NCBI RefSeq assembly: GCF_904846215.1
Contig: NZ_CAJGZK010000015.1
Location: 1 to 64,000, forward strand
Length of the DNA: 64,000 nt
Reading direction: 5' to 3'
Source: Psychrobacter glacincola
GTDB taxonomy: Bacteria > Pseudomonadota > Gammaproteobacteria > Pseudomonadales > Moraxellaceae
Shown: piece after piece, positions 19,644 through 29,140 of the stretch
Layout: each line of letters starts with the position of its first letter
Position numbering within the stretch: position 1 is the stretch's first letter
Notes under the pieces: generated by a model
The model's database searches: none
The model's input: only the letters and a program-made list of their open reading frames with translations
What the model was told of the DNA's origin: nothing
Position numbers and translations under genes: made by a program

Positions 19644-19958
19644 AGAAACTCTGGTTGATGTAATGAGTTTGAAATAGAAGAGAGGTGATTATAGCGATGC
19701 ATTGTTGCTATTTGGAAAGCCCGTCAGTCTATTTTTGCATTTTATCCAGTTAGTAGATGGTTAAATCAGTACAGTCTTGTTATGATATTGTTACATGGTT
19801 TAACACATGCTACTAAAAGTTATAGCAATGGTAATAATTATAGTGAGACCTACCCTATCTTGATGAGGTTGGCTCAAACAATGTCATAGAATCCTGCTTA
19901 TCGCCTGCTTCATGTGTTGCTTTTACCATACCTTATTTATTAATAGGAATATCCGATT
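19644..19958. other. Divergent yggS-pilT intergenic region
   Basis: 315 bases with promoters expected in both directions. A TATGAT-like box lies near 19780, but no well-spaced -35 element accompanies it. A ribosome site AGGAAT precedes pilT. Confidence 0.35.
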
Positions 19959-21011
19959 ATGGCTGAACAAAATTTAAGCATTGAAGACTTGCTACGTTTT
20001 ACCGTCAAGCATAAGGCTTCAGATTTACATATTTCAGCCGGTATGCCTGCGATGATTCGAGTCGATGGCGAGATGACTCGAATTAATATGCCAGAGATGA
20101 GCCATAAAGTGGTGCATCAACTCATTTATGACATCATGAATGATAGGCAACGTGCCGATTTTGAAGAGTTTTTTGAAACGGATTTTTCTTTTGAGATTCC
20201 AAATTTAGCACGTTTTCGGGTAAACGCATTCAATCAAAATCGCGGTGCTGGCGCGGTCTTTCGTACCATTCCATCCAAAGTTTTGACGATGGAAGATCTA
20301 GGTATGGGCGAAGTTTTTAAGCGTGTCTCAAACTTTAAGCGTGGCGTGGTATTGGTCACTGGTCCAACCGGCTCAGGTAAGTCGACCACGCTGGCAGCCA
20401 TGATTGATTATATCAATGAAACCCGTAAAGAGCATATCTTGACTATCGAAGACCCGATTGAATTTGTTCATGAGTCAAAAAAGAGCTTAATTAATCAGCG
20501 TGAAGTACATCGCGATACGTTAGGTTTCGAGCCAGCACTACGCTCAGCTTTACGTGAAGATCCAGACGTTATTCTAGTTGGTGAGCTACGTGACCTTGAG
20601 ACCATACGCTTGGCACTCACTGCCGCTGAAACTGGACACTTAGTCTTCGGTACCTTGCACACCAGTTCTGCGGCCAAAACCATTGACCGCGTCATTGACG
20701 TCTTCCCTGCCGCTGAAAAAGACATGATTCGAGCGATGCTATCAGAGTCACTACAAGCCGTTATCTCACAGACGCTGTTACGTCGTCAAACAGGCGGGCG
20801 AATTGCCGCGCATGAGATTATGCTCGGTACGCCAGCCATTCGTAACCTGATACGTGAAAATAAAATCGCCCAAATGTATTCTTCTATCCAAACCGGTGCT
20901 GGTGATGGCATGATTACTCTCGATCAAACCCTTAAAAACTTGGTAGCCAAAGGCACTATTAGCAAAGACGTTGCACGACCTTATGCCAAGCAGCCTGAAG
21001 CATTTATATAA
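19959..21011 (+). CDS. pilT: Type IV pilus retraction ATPase PilT
   Basis: A 350-residue hexameric secretion-type ATPase that powers pilus retraction and twitching. Walker A GPTGSGKS is at 135-142, the Asp box EDPIEFVH starts near 162, and the HLVFGTLHTSSA segment and AIRNLIRE motif are typical of PilT. It is directly followed by pilU. A ribosome site TAGGAAT precedes the ATG. Confidence 0.96.
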   Translation: MAEQNLSIEDLLRFTVKHKASDLHISAGMPAMIRVDGEMTRINMPEMSHKVVHQLIYDIMNDRQRADFEEFFETDFSFEIPNLARFRVNAFNQNRGAGAVFRTIPSKVLTMEDLGMGEVFKRVSNFKRGVVLVTGPTGSGKSTTLAAMIDYINETRKEHILTIEDPIEFVHESKKSLINQREVHRDTLGFEPALRSALREDPDVILVGELRDLETIRLALTAAETGHLVFGTLHTSSAAKTIDRVIDVFPAAEKDMIRAMLSESLQAVISQTLLRRQTGGRIAAHEIMLGTPAIRNLIRENKIAQMYSSIQTGAGDGMITLDQTLKNLVAKGTISKDVARPYAKQPEAFI

Positions 21012-21084
21012 AAGCAGTTATTGGCAATCTTTAAAAGTATATCGAAACAAATTTTACTCTATTTATTGCAGATGCAGGGACGCT

Positions 21085-22206
21085 ATGGACATTGATAAAC
21101 TTTTACAATTGATGATTAATAAAAACGGCTCCGACCTTTTTATTACCGCCGATGTTGCCCCTTCCATGAAAATTAATGGGAAAATAATGCCCGTTGGAAA
21201 AACGCCTTTGACTGCTGAGCAAACCATGAGACTGGTCAAAGGGGTCATGACCGTCAATCAGCAAAAGGAATTTGATGAGACCAATGAGTGTCAGTTTGCC
21301 ATTACCGACCAAGCGCAGCAAGCACGTTTTCGAGTCAGTGCCTTTATACAGCGTGACATGGCAGGAATGATTTTACGGAAAATTGAGAATAATATCCCAA
21401 CCGTTGAAGAGTTGCGCTTGCCACCAGCCCTAAAAGAGCTGGCGATGAAAAAGCGCGGTATTATTCTATTGGTTGGCGCAACAGGTACTGGCAAATCAAC
21501 CACGCTTGCAGCAATGATAGGACATCGTAATCAAAACTCTCACGGTCATATTATTACCATAGAAGACCCTATCGAGTTTGTTCATAAACATCGTGGCTGT
21601 ATTATTACCCAGCGCGAAGTCGGTATCGACACTCACTCTTTTGAAGCTGGTCTAAAAAATACCTTGCGCCAAGCGCCTGACGTCATTTTGATTGGTGAGA
21701 TTCGTAATCGCGAAGTCATGAGTTACGCGATTCAATATGCTGAAACGGGGCATTTGGTATTTGCAACTTTGCACGCTAATAATGCCAACCAAGCAATCGA
21801 CCGTATTATTCACTTTTTTGAGACCAGTCGCCATAATCAATTGTTTATGGATTTGTCGCTTAACTTGCAAGCCATTATCGCCCAGCAATTAATTCCAACG
21901 CCTGATGGCAAAGGACGCCGCGCTGCTATTGAAATCTTGTTAAACTCACAGCTGATTAGCGATTATATCCGTAAAGGTGAAGTACATGAGATCAAAGATG
22001 TCATGACACGCTCGCGTGATAGCGGTATGCAAACCTTTGACCAAGCGCTGTTTGATTTATATGAGCACGGTGAGATTACTTATAAAGAAGCGATTCTCCA
22101 TGCTGATTCTCCCAATGATTTGCGCTTAAAAATCAAGCTCAGCAGCAAAAATGGCTTGGCAAATTTGGATGAAGGCGCCGATAGTTTATCGTTAGACATT
22201 ACCTAA
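21085..22206 (+). CDS. pilU: PilT-dependent retraction ATPase PilU
   Basis: A 373-residue PilT paralogue with Walker A GATGTGKS at 131-138 and the EDPIEFVHKHRGC segment characteristic of PilU. It assists PilT in retraction. The start at 21085 is supported by CAGGGA about 6 bases upstream; an open frame extends back into pilT, but the protein there does not resemble the family. The 73-base gap to pilT and same strand suggest an operon. The pair ends at a strong terminator shared with fur. Confidence 0.95.
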   Translation: MDIDKLLQLMINKNGSDLFITADVAPSMKINGKIMPVGKTPLTAEQTMRLVKGVMTVNQQKEFDETNECQFAITDQAQQARFRVSAFIQRDMAGMILRKIENNIPTVEELRLPPALKELAMKKRGIILLVGATGTGKSTTLAAMIGHRNQNSHGHIITIEDPIEFVHKHRGCIITQREVGIDTHSFEAGLKNTLRQAPDVILIGEIRNREVMSYAIQYAETGHLVFATLHANNANQAIDRIIHFFETSRHNQLFMDLSLNLQAIIAQQLIPTPDGKGRRAAIEILLNSQLISDYIRKGEVHEIKDVMTRSRDSGMQTFDQALFDLYEHGEITYKEAILHADSPNDLRLKIKLSSKNGLANLDEGADSLSLDIT

Positions 22207-22254
22207 ATAGGTATTTTTAACCACCGTTAGTGTGTTTCATGCCTAAAAAACCAC

Positions 22255-22288
22255 AAAAAAGCCCTCATCATAATATGAGGGCTTTTTT
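22255..22288. terminator. Bidirectional terminator pilU/fur
   Basis: AAAAAAGCCCTCAT and ATGAGGGCTTTTTT form a strong symmetrical stem between convergent genes. Confidence 0.9.
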
Positions 22289-22315
22289 ACTTTTAACTTA
22301 TCGATATTTTGATCA

Positions 22316-22750
22316 CTATTTTACGCTGTCTCTGCACGCTTGGTCATTACAGATACCATATAGTACCAGTGAGTGACCCGATAACTTAAAGCCATGTTCT
22401 GCTGCTGCTTTGAGCTGTTCTTCTTCAATCACTTTATTATGAAATTCGACAATTTTTCCGCAGTTATCACAAACCAGATGATCATGATGCTCTTCTTGGG
22501 TAATTTCAAACACTGACAGATTGTTTTCAAAATTATGACGCTCGACAATACCTGCCTGCTCAAACTGAGTCAGCACGCGATAGACAGTTGCCAGACCCAC
22601 ATCTTCGCCTTGCTCGATCAGGGCTTTATAAACCTCTTCTGCGCTCATATGATGCAGCTTTGCACTCTCAAGCAGCTCTAAAATTTTGATACGCGGTAAC
22701 GTTACTTTCAAACCCGCTCTACGTAAATCTTGGTTGGTAAAAGAAGCCAT
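22316..22750 (-). CDS. fur: Ferric uptake regulator Fur
   Basis: A 144-residue metal-responsive repressor with a winged-helix DNA-binding half and a C-terminal dimerisation half. The HHDHLVCDNCGK segment supplies metal ligands, and a second CxxxxC pair sits near the end. The start at 22750 has AAGGGA 6 bases upstream and yields the usual length; an upstream in-frame start would add 14 unrelated residues. No clear Fur box was identified in its own upstream region. Confidence 0.94.
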   Translation of the reverse strand: MASFTNQDLRRAGLKVTLPRIKILELLESAKLHHMSAEEVYKALIEQGEDVGLATVYRVLTQFEQAGIVERHNFENNLSVFEITQEEHHDHLVCDNCGKIVEFHNKVIEEEQLKAAAEHGFKLSGHSLVLYGICNDQACRDSVK

Positions 22751-23074
22751 AATATCCCTTCTGACTATGAAAGTCTTAGCAAATAAGTTCAAAAAATATA
22801 AGGTGAATAATCATCAGTGCTGATGAATAGGTGATTGTAAAAAATCATACTCATAACAAATCAGTCACTATCAAATGCATTTCCAGTACATTTTTTCCAA
22901 AAAATATAACCATAAGTCTATGAATTTAAAATATAAATAATAAATGACGCAAGAGATCGTTTGGTAAATAATGTCGTAAGTGGTAGGCAATTGCAAGTAA
23001 ATGACGTATCATTTATCTAAGATTTTCGGTAAGACCAGCATCTACTGTGCTTAGCCGTACCCAACCCATTTTTT
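22751..23074. other. Divergent fur-bamE intergenic region
   Basis: About 320 AT-rich bases that should contain both promoters. The AATAATCATCA stretch near 22806 is only a weak partial resemblance to a Fur box. fur and bamE being divergent is common in related bacteria. Confidence 0.4.
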
Positions 23075-23491
23075 ATGAGTCATCTTACCATGATAAAGAC
23101 CCTAAATTTACGTCCGTTTCATTCTACAAGTGCATTACGCAAGATGGTCATTACCAGCATATTGGGCGTCGCTGTTACGATGTCTGGCTGCTCGTTGCTC
23201 AGTGTTTATAAAATCGATTTGCCACAAGGGACACCTATTACTCAAACCCAAGCACAAAAAATACAAGTGGGTATGAATCAAAATCAGGTGCTTTATCTTC
23301 TTGGTAGTCCAGCGATTAGAGATACCCTAGAGCCGAACCGTTGGGACTATATTTATGACTATCAAGCAGGGACTGAAGGTCAACGTAAAGGTATCGCTGA
23401 CGTTAAAAACGCCAGTCAGCATCTAAAGGTTTACTTTGATAATAATGGTATAGTGACTCGCATTGAAGGCTTAGAGTCTCTTCCTAAATAA
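23075..23491 (+). CDS. bamE: Outer membrane assembly lipoprotein BamE
   Basis: A 138-residue SmpA/OmlA-type lipoprotein of the beta-barrel assembly machine. A lipobox ends in C39, after the hydrophobic stretch VITSILGVAVTMSG. The conserved IQVGMNQNQVLYLLGSP and WDYIYDY segments are visible. The annotated ATG gives an unusually long 23-residue polar stretch before the hydrophobic core, so M6 or M24 are alternative starts. It is convergent with an rnfH-type gene. Confidence 0.9.
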   Translation: MSHLTMIKTLNLRPFHSTSALRKMVITSILGVAVTMSGCSLLSVYKIDLPQGTPITQTQAQKIQVGMNQNQVLYLLGSPAIRDTLEPNRWDYIYDYQAGTEGQRKGIADVKNASQHLKVYFDNNGIVTRIEGLESLPK

Positions 23492-23546
23492 TTCTTTTCT
23501 AAGTAGCCTCTTCTTGAACAATCGCTTCAATAGCGAGCGTTAACCA

Positions 23547-23858
23547 TCAAACTCGAGATTTGCTTTTGCGCTGAGACATAGGATCAGCGCTTAAGCTCCT
23601 ATATACCTCTATCCGATCAAGAGGCTGCAACCGATAGCTGAGTGGCTGCTTTTGCGCATAGACGCCGACATACCAACGTTTGGCTGTCGGCACTGCCACA
23701 TCAATCACCTCATCGCACCATTTTGCTAGTCCTTCAAACTGTGTTAACCAACCAGCTTGCTTTAATGCTTCATACAGGGTTGTACCATCAATCACTGGCA
23801 AAGTTAAGTAATGCTGACGCTGGGCGTCTTCCGCATAGGCCAAATATACCGTTATCAT
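23547..23858 (-). CDS. RnfH family protein (ubiquitin-like UPF0125)
   Basis: A 103-residue protein of the RnfH/YfjF family with a beta-grasp fold. The N-terminus VYLAYAEDAQ and the segment LQPLDRIEVYRSL near 77-89 are family features. In many relatives it is encoded beside ratA and smpB near bamE. Here bamE is adjacent, but ratA is not in the window. The exact function is unknown. Confidence 0.82.
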   Translation of the reverse strand: MITVYLAYAEDAQRQHYLTLPVIDGTTLYEALKQAGWLTQFEGLAKWCDEVIDVAVPTAKRWYVGVYAQKQPLSYRLQPLDRIEVYRSLSADPMSQRKSKSRV

Positions 23859-23891
23859 ATAGTCAGTCCTAAATAAGAGAAATACAAATGT

Positions 23892-23970
23892 TATAAGTCA
23901 CTACTGGGGTCAATTTTTCTTGCTTGCTGTGCCTATGCAGACAGAGGCTGCGAATCATTAACCCCAGTAA
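23892..23970 (+). repeat. Palindromic element, copy 6 (short, divergent arms)
   Basis: The core is intact, but the stem is ACTGGGGT...ACCCCAGT. The outer arms are mostly lost and the right side runs straight into a 15-bp tandem array. It lies upstream of the rnfH-type gene. Confidence 0.8.
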
Positions 23971-24027
23971 TGTTGTGCTCTGTAATGTTGTGCTCTGTAA
24001 TGTTGTGCTCTGTAATGTTGTGCTCTT
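23968..24027. repeat. 15-bp tandem array, four units
   Basis: TAATGTTGTGCTCTG is repeated four times, with one mismatch at the last base of the last unit. Confidence 0.95.
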
Positions 24028-24046
24028 TTAAAAGTGGATCAACTAT

Positions 24047-24076
24047 AGTGCCTTGCTGAACAGTGCCTTATTGAAC
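24047..24076. repeat. 15-bp tandem duplication
   Basis: AGTGCCTTGCTGAAC is followed by AGTGCCTTATTGAAC, then a partial third unit AGTATT. It is unrelated in sequence to the array 20 bases upstream. Confidence 0.9.
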
Positions 24077-24111
24077 AGTATTTAGGCTATTAACTTGAAC
24101 TTCATCAACTG

Positions 24112-25254
24112 TTAGCTTAACCACTGCATCACCCAACCTATCAAGGCTAATAACAGTGCTACTGGCACAACCAAACGTATTGCCACACGCCATAAATTAT
24201 AAAAGGCTTCATTGCCAAAATTCAAAGACTTACGTAAATGACTGATTTTCATCTGCCATCCTGCAAAAACGGACAGCAATAACACGGCAATGCTGCTGAT
24301 AATGACTAGTATGCCTACCAGCCAAATAGTCGGTATGGCAACGACCAATACTATCGCTATGACAGCCGTTATGACCAAACTGACCAGCAGACCAAATTTA
24401 TGCGCGAGCTGCTGCGTACTATAATGTAGTAAGTAACTGGCGACAAAAATTACCCCTGCCCAATACAGTAGCTGTCCGATTGGCGGTAGCGTCATACCAC
24501 TAATAAACAAAGCCACTACCCCGACCAATAACTGTAATATCCAAATCGGTAGCACAAGCTTGGTTGCTCGATATTCGCTTGATGCCTGAGCACGAGAGGG
24601 ATTTTGCGCATAGTGATTGTCTATACCTACTGCCGTTACTGCTTGCTTAGTGATACGGTTTTGACCAAACCAATATAAACCTGTACCTGCGCCAACACTG
24701 ACAAGCGCCAGTGCAACTGCTCTTGCCCATTCGCCTAGGCTGATATTGGTCATCGCAAAAGTAATATTTGGCAAACCGTTTGCTAGCCCAAAGAACAAAC
24801 CAATTAGCATTAAGCCCAAACCAATCGGCAAAGGTGTCACACCCAGTAAGCTTAACAATGCAGCAATGACCATCAAACCTGCGGCAATCGCAAAGCCTGG
24901 TACTTCAGGCGCGCTATTTAATTCTGTGAGTGCCGTCAATATGCCCGTGCTCGCACCCGATATCACAAGCGCTGCAATGATGATAGATACGAGCGCAGCA
25001 AGCCAACCAAAGCCACGCCATAAGGCGCTGGCATCTGCCTCTCGAGTGAGCTTCTGCATACCCGCTAGAGGCGCCTCAGCACTGCGATAAGCTAGGGCTA
25101 TCTCAGCATAAATGACCGGTAGCGACACCACTACCATAGCAAGCAGCCACAACAACCAAAAATCAATCTCACCGATTGAAGCCGGTGCAAACCAGCGAAA
25201 TAGCAATAATGGTAGCAGCGCTGCAATAAAATAAGAAGCATAGCGAATCATCAT
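24112..25254 (-). CDS. Polytopic membrane protein, NSS (SNF) transporter-like
   Basis: A 380-residue protein with about 10-11 hydrophobic helices. The FWLLWLLAMVVVSLPVIYAE segment followed by ALAYRS and a WRGFGW motif resembles the second helix region of sodium:neurotransmitter symporters. The C-terminal WRVAIRLVVPVALLL segment resembles the end of that family. It is shorter than canonical members (about 450-600) and the typical first-helix sodium-site motif is not evident, so a diverged or degenerate member is likely. The substrate is unknown. An ATG pair at the start (MM) leaves a one-codon ambiguity. Confidence 0.6.
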   Translation of the reverse strand: MMIRYASYFIAALLPLLLFRWFAPASIGEIDFWLLWLLAMVVVSLPVIYAEIALAYRSAEAPLAGMQKLTREADASALWRGFGWLAALVSIIIAALVISGASTGILTALTELNSAPEVPGFAIAAGLMVIAALLSLLGVTPLPIGLGLMLIGLFFGLANGLPNITFAMTNISLGEWARAVALALVSVGAGTGLYWFGQNRITKQAVTAVGIDNHYAQNPSRAQASSEYRATKLVLPIWILQLLVGVVALFISGMTLPPIGQLLYWAGVIFVASYLLHYSTQQLAHKFGLLVSLVITAVIAIVLVVAIPTIWLVGILVIISSIAVLLLSVFAGWQMKISHLRKSLNFGNEAFYNLWRVAIRLVVPVALLLALIGWVMQWLS

Positions 25255-25382
25255 AATTTAAATCCAGGCGATTTAAGGTGAATAACATTGAGTCATACTA
25301 ATTAAGTATAAATAGCCATTAATCTATTAACAGTCCATTTATATAAGATAAAGATATGCCATTATATAAGGACTGACAGTTA

Positions 25383-25408
25383 TAAAAAAACCCCGAAATC
25401 GGGGTCTA
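25383..25408 (-). terminator. Terminator of the cytochrome c4 gene
   Basis: On the minus strand, GACCCCGA and TCGGGGTT form the stem, followed by a T-run. Confidence 0.85.
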
Positions 25409-25481
25409 ATAACTCAGTTATAAAAATACAAGCGGCGCTTTTATCGATAATATGAATAAGGCAAACCGACTCTATCTGAGA

Positions 25482-26150
25482 TTAGTGAATAGCACTCACA
25501 TAATCTGACAAGATACGGATATCGCGATCAGACAGTTTAGAAGCAACGGTCTGCATCATGCCCATCTCACCTTCTTTTGCGGCATCATTGACACGCTTTT
25601 GATCGTCGCTATCGATATCATCTACACGACCCGCGGCACGGAAAAGCTTTAGCTGAGTGGCGATATATTCAGCATGTTGTCCACCCAAACGTGGAAATGC
25701 TGCCCATACATTACCGGCTGCATCTGGACCATGACAGCCTGCACAACCAATGACACCGCGCGACTTATCACCACCTAAAAACAACTTGCTGGCTTCTTGC
25801 GTGGTGGCAGGATTGCCAAACGCCACGCCCCAAGGCTTTTGGCTTGAGTAATAACCTGCGACGTTGGCTAAATCTTGCTGCGACAAATTGGCCACTTGCG
25901 ACTGCATGATACCGTTTTTGCGGTAGCCTGCTTTAAAGTTGACCAATTGCTTATATAAATATTTGACATTTTGACCGCCAAGATTCGGCTGGGCTGGCAC
26001 AGGGCTCACGCCATCAACACCATGACAAGCAGCGCAGACGGTTTCTGCGATTTGTTTGCCGGCATTAAGATCATATTTAGGAACAGTGATAGCAGCTTGT
26101 ACACTGAAACTTGCAACACATAAGCTGGCGGCAGCGATTAACTTTTTCAT
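25482..26150 (-). CDS. Dihaem cytochrome c4
   Basis: A 222-residue periplasmic electron carrier made of two cytochrome c domains. A signal peptide (residues 1-19, MKKLIAAAS start, AQA-type end at VQAA) precedes haem motifs CAACH at 39-43 and CAGCH at 136-140, with methionine ligands expected downstream of each. The start at 26150 has TAGGA upstream and leads straight into the signal peptide; the longer open frame does not. It probably passes electrons to terminal oxidases. The next upstream gene also encodes a cytochrome. Confidence 0.92.
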   Translation of the reverse strand: MKKLIAAASLCVASFSVQAAITVPKYDLNAGKQIAETVCAACHGVDGVSPVPAQPNLGGQNVKYLYKQLVNFKAGYRKNGIMQSQVANLSQQDLANVAGYYSSQKPWGVAFGNPATTQEASKLFLGGDKSRGVIGCAGCHGPDAAGNVWAAFPRLGGQHAEYIATQLKLFRAAGRVDDIDSDDQKRVNDAAKEGEMGMMQTVASKLSDRDIRILSDYVSAIH

Positions 26151-26485
26151 TGATACAAATCCTACTAACTCGATGTAAGTATTGTTTAGAGTGGTTGCAT
26201 TATTTAGACGCGTCATATTCACCAAGCCATTATTTAGTCGCTAAGCCATATGTTCTATCGTCTTTATCACAAGCAGCCCGAAAGCACTTACTAATATCAG
26301 GGTTTATTTTGGATTATTATAGCAAGACTTTTTACTATTTGCCTACTTAATCGTAGCATTGGGTAGTTTTTCTACTCACTGACTCAGCCCCTGCTTTATA
26401 AATAGCAAAAAGCGCAAAAGGCAATAGACCCTTGCGCCTCATTTATGTGTTTTAGCAAATAAAGATTGAATAGATACCTAACTAA
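26151..26485. other. Intergenic region between cytochrome genes
   Basis: 335 AT-rich bases upstream of the cytochrome c4 gene, presumably containing its promoter. The GCAAAAAGCGCAAAAGGC stretch near 26404 forms no convincing stem. Nothing else was recognised. Confidence 0.35.
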
Positions 26486-26821
26486 TTATTTGCTCATATA
26501 CTCAATAAGCTTGCGATAGTCATCATTGCTACACGCTTCACACAAGCCGCCAGCCGGCATCTGAATCATACCGTTTTTGACCGAATCAATAAGTGCAGGC
26601 ATGCCTTTTTGTTTTATCAGCAGCTGCCATTTGGCACTATTGCCTTTTTTAATCGCATTCAAGGCACCACTGTCGTGACACGCAGCGCATGATTCATTAT
26701 AAGTTGTTGCAATATTAGCCGCCCCTGCACCAGTTATCATAGCCGCACTAATGATAAGCGCGCTAATACTACTGGCAAAAGAGCGATTGCCTCTGGCAAA
26801 AATCATCGTCATCGATAACAT
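26486..26821 (-). CDS. Cytochrome c5 family protein
   Basis: A 111-residue monohaem c-type cytochrome with a hydrophobic export signal (about 18-36). CAACH is at 45-49, a MPAGG segment at 88-92 carries the likely methionine ligand, and the extra cysteine pair C93/C96 is the hallmark of the c5 class. It is likely periplasmic and either membrane-anchored or cleaved. Several in-frame methionines leave the start uncertain by a few residues. Confidence 0.85.
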   Translation of the reverse strand: MLSMTMIFARGNRSFASSISALIISAAMITGAGAANIATTYNESCAACHDSGALNAIKKGNSAKWQLLIKQKGMPALIDSVKNGMIQMPAGGLCEACSNDDYRKLIEYMSK

Positions 26822-27231
26822 AAGACACCTCCATTAACTCACTCGTCCAAACGTTTGCTTCATTGCTTCTGTGCGTTAACGTCTGTGAGTGAACCTATTC
26901 TCATGGATATTGTAACAATAGATGTCAAATTAATATATATGAATATAGTTTAACTTTGTCAATGCTGCTTGATGGAGCCTTAAACAATAGCTTAAGGCTA
27001 CTTTATTTTATAACCCTACTATAATTAATATGCGGTTAATAGCCGTTATTTCAATAACTAAACACATTAATAGTATAGAATAGTCGATAATTTAAAACCC
27101 TTATTTTATGAAAGATTCGTAGTTGGTTATTAGTAGCCAAAGAGGCTATGCTATTGGCCGGGCAACTGAAAAATTTTTCACTATTGTATTTTAATTTTAA
27201 GTATCTAAATTTTAACCGTAATGAGTCATTT
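26822..27231. other. Divergent intergenic region before engB
   Basis: About 410 AT-rich bases between divergent cytochrome c5 and engB genes. No repeat or structured element was recognised. Confidence 0.35.
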
Positions 27232-28032
27232 ATGAGTACCCCGTTCAACGATGTCGCCGCTAAGCATGCGGCTTTTAATACCAAAGCCCGTCAGCGTATT
27301 CAGCAAACTGAATTTATGATGTCAGCACCAACCTTTCGCCTTTGTCCTGCAGATATAGGCTTAGAGGTAGCATTTGCTGGTCGCTCAAACGCTGGTAAGT
27401 CTTCTGCCATCAATGCGCTTACCAATCAGCGCCAATTGGCACGCTCATCTAAAACGCCCGGTCGTACGCAGATGATCAACTTTTTTAATGTTGGTGATGC
27501 CGATAGACGTTTGGTAGATTTGCCAGGTTATGGCTATGCAGCCGTGCCGCTTGAGATGAAAAAAGAATGGCAGGTTGAGCTAGAAGAGTATTTGGTGTCG
27601 CGCTCAAGCCTTGCAGGTCTGGTACTGATGAGTGATATCCGTCATCCATTGAAGTTCTTTGATGAGCAAATGCTACGTTGGGCAAAAGATGGTGAGCTGC
27701 CGGTTCATATCTTGTTAACGAAAGCAGATAAGCTGAAGTATGGTGCTTCTAAAAATGCGTTGCTTAATACCCGTAAAAAACTAAAAGAACTGGGGCTAAA
27801 CTGTAGTATTCAGCTATTTTCAGCCTTGAGAAAAGAAGGCCTTGATGAATTGGCAGGCGTTATGGGCAACTGGTATGAGTATCAGCTCGATGCAGACAAA
27901 ATTATTGAATCCTCTTTTGCGTTGCTAGAAGGCGATGAGCTAGAAGATGCTATCGAAAAGGATGCGCTTCAAAAAGATAATGTTTCAAAAGACAGCTCTC
28001 AAGAAGATAGTTCTCAAGAAAAAAGCAAATAA
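27232..28032 (+). CDS. engB: Ribosome biogenesis GTPase YsxC/EngB
   Basis: A P-loop GTPase that aids assembly of the large ribosomal subunit. G1 GRSNAGKS is at 50-57, G3 VDLPGYG near 96-102 and G4 TKAD near 164-167. The start at 27232 gives 266 residues against about 210 in E. coli. The excess is mostly an acidic/Ser/Lys-rich C-terminal tail with short KDSSQE-like repeats, probably disordered. It is convergent with the HAD phosphatase gene. Confidence 0.93.
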   Translation: MSTPFNDVAAKHAAFNTKARQRIQQTEFMMSAPTFRLCPADIGLEVAFAGRSNAGKSSAINALTNQRQLARSSKTPGRTQMINFFNVGDADRRLVDLPGYGYAAVPLEMKKEWQVELEEYLVSRSSLAGLVLMSDIRHPLKFFDEQMLRWAKDGELPVHILLTKADKLKYGASKNALLNTRKKLKELGLNCSIQLFSALRKEGLDELAGVMGNWYEYQLDADKIIESSFALLEGDELEDAIEKDALQKDNVSKDSSQEDSSQEKSK

Positions 28033-28049
28033 ACCTTATAGTTTTTCAT

Positions 28050-28088
28050 AAAAAAGGGCGTATCGTTATTATCGATACGCCCTTTTTA
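28050..28088. terminator. Bidirectional terminator after engB
   Basis: AAAAAGGGCGTATCG and CGATACGCCCTTTTT form a long stem between convergent genes. Confidence 0.9.
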
Positions 28089-28137
28089 TTGTCATTCTTT
28101 ACCATTTAAGCAGATTATCATTTACGCTGATTTGTAT

Positions 28138-28854
28138 TTAAGCACATAGTAACTCAGCCAATACTTGTGGCGTGTCGACCTGATACGTGGGCTGCTGTGC
28201 GGCAAGCTCGTCGCTGCTCGCTGTACCATAATTGACCGCGATACTGGTCATCCCCAGCCTGTTTGCCATTTGAATATCATAGATGCTATCACCAATAAAT
28301 ACGGCATCAGAGATTTGCTGCTCGGTATACTGCAAAATATCCGTCAGCATTTGCGGATCCGGTTTGGAGCCTGCTTCATCAGCACAGCGCGTCATGACAA
28401 AATAATGATGGCTGTCTGATGCATCCAAGACACGATCTAAACCTTTACGTTTTTTGCCTGTGGCGACCGCAAGCTGACGATTTTGTTGCTGCAAGGTTTG
28501 TAGCATATTTTCTATCGGCGCAAAAAACGGCGTACGATGACTGTTAGCAATATAATAATCCGCGTAATTTTGCTGGATGAATAGCTTTTGCTCAGCGCTT
28601 GCCTGTGGATATAAAAGCTCAATGCCATTCATTAAACTTAACCCGATAATATTTTTGACGGCTTTATCGGTCGTCGTAAATCCATGCGCCTCGCCAGCTA
28701 TATGCATAGACTCAACAATTAGGCCAATCGAATCCATCAGCGTACCATCCCAATCAAATATGATTAAGGTCTTATCTGCTAAATGATGCGGATTAGATAA
28801 TTGAGAACTCTCAACAGCAATTGTCGTCTTAGTTCTTGTAATAGTTTGGCTCAT
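28138..28854 (-). CDS. HAD-superfamily phosphatase (phosphoglycolate phosphatase-like)
   Basis: A 238-residue haloacid dehalogenase-type hydrolase. Motif I is FDWDGTLMDS near 35-44, the motif III lysine is in the GKKRKGLD segment, and motif IV is GDSIYD near 183-188. A helical cap lies between motifs I and II, as in Gph. The start at 28854 is chosen because GAAGGT lies about 8 bases upstream. In many gammaproteobacteria a Gph-like gene lies next to rluC, as here (rluC is 286 bases upstream on the same strand). The substrate is not certain. Confidence 0.85.
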   Translation of the reverse strand: MSQTITRTKTTIAVESSQLSNPHHLADKTLIIFDWDGTLMDSIGLIVESMHIAGEAHGFTTTDKAVKNIIGLSLMNGIELLYPQASAEQKLFIQQNYADYYIANSHRTPFFAPIENMLQTLQQQNRQLAVATGKKRKGLDRVLDASDSHHYFVMTRCADEAGSKPDPQMLTDILQYTEQQISDAVFIGDSIYDIQMANRLGMTSIAVNYGTASSDELAAQQPTYQVDTPQVLAELLCA

Positions 28855-28984
28855 AAATAGACCTTCATGAATAATAATAAATGGCAGATAGCAAAACGTC
28901 ACGGCGACTTATTGTTTATAAGCGATCGTGACGTTTGGGATTAATGCTTAATCTACATAGATAGCATCTACTGTAAAGTCCATA

Positions 28985-29131
28985 TATAGTCGATTCATTT
29001 TAAAAACGATACAGTGCTATTGGCTATAAATTTTTTGCAGCCTCTGTCACGCCTGCGAACAGCAAGCAAGAAAAATTATAGCCAATAGCACGTTATTATA
29101 ATCGTATCGCTTTTATTTTGAACTGACTATA
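28985..29131 (-). repeat. Palindromic element, copy 7 (reverse core, covarying stem)
   Basis: A 147-bp element from TATAGTCG to TGACTATA. The inner stem, GTGCTATTGGCTATAA against TTATAGCCAATAGCAC, is a perfect pairing but differs in sequence from the common GTGCTGCTGGTAT type. The apical loop also differs (CGCAGGCG). It lies between rluC and the HAD gene. Confidence 0.92.
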
Positions 29132-29140
29132 ACGAGCCGC

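Noticed and set aside
22795..22830. Possible Fur box upstream of fur
   Set aside because: Only a partial AATAATCATCA-like match. It does not form the expected 19-bp inverted array.
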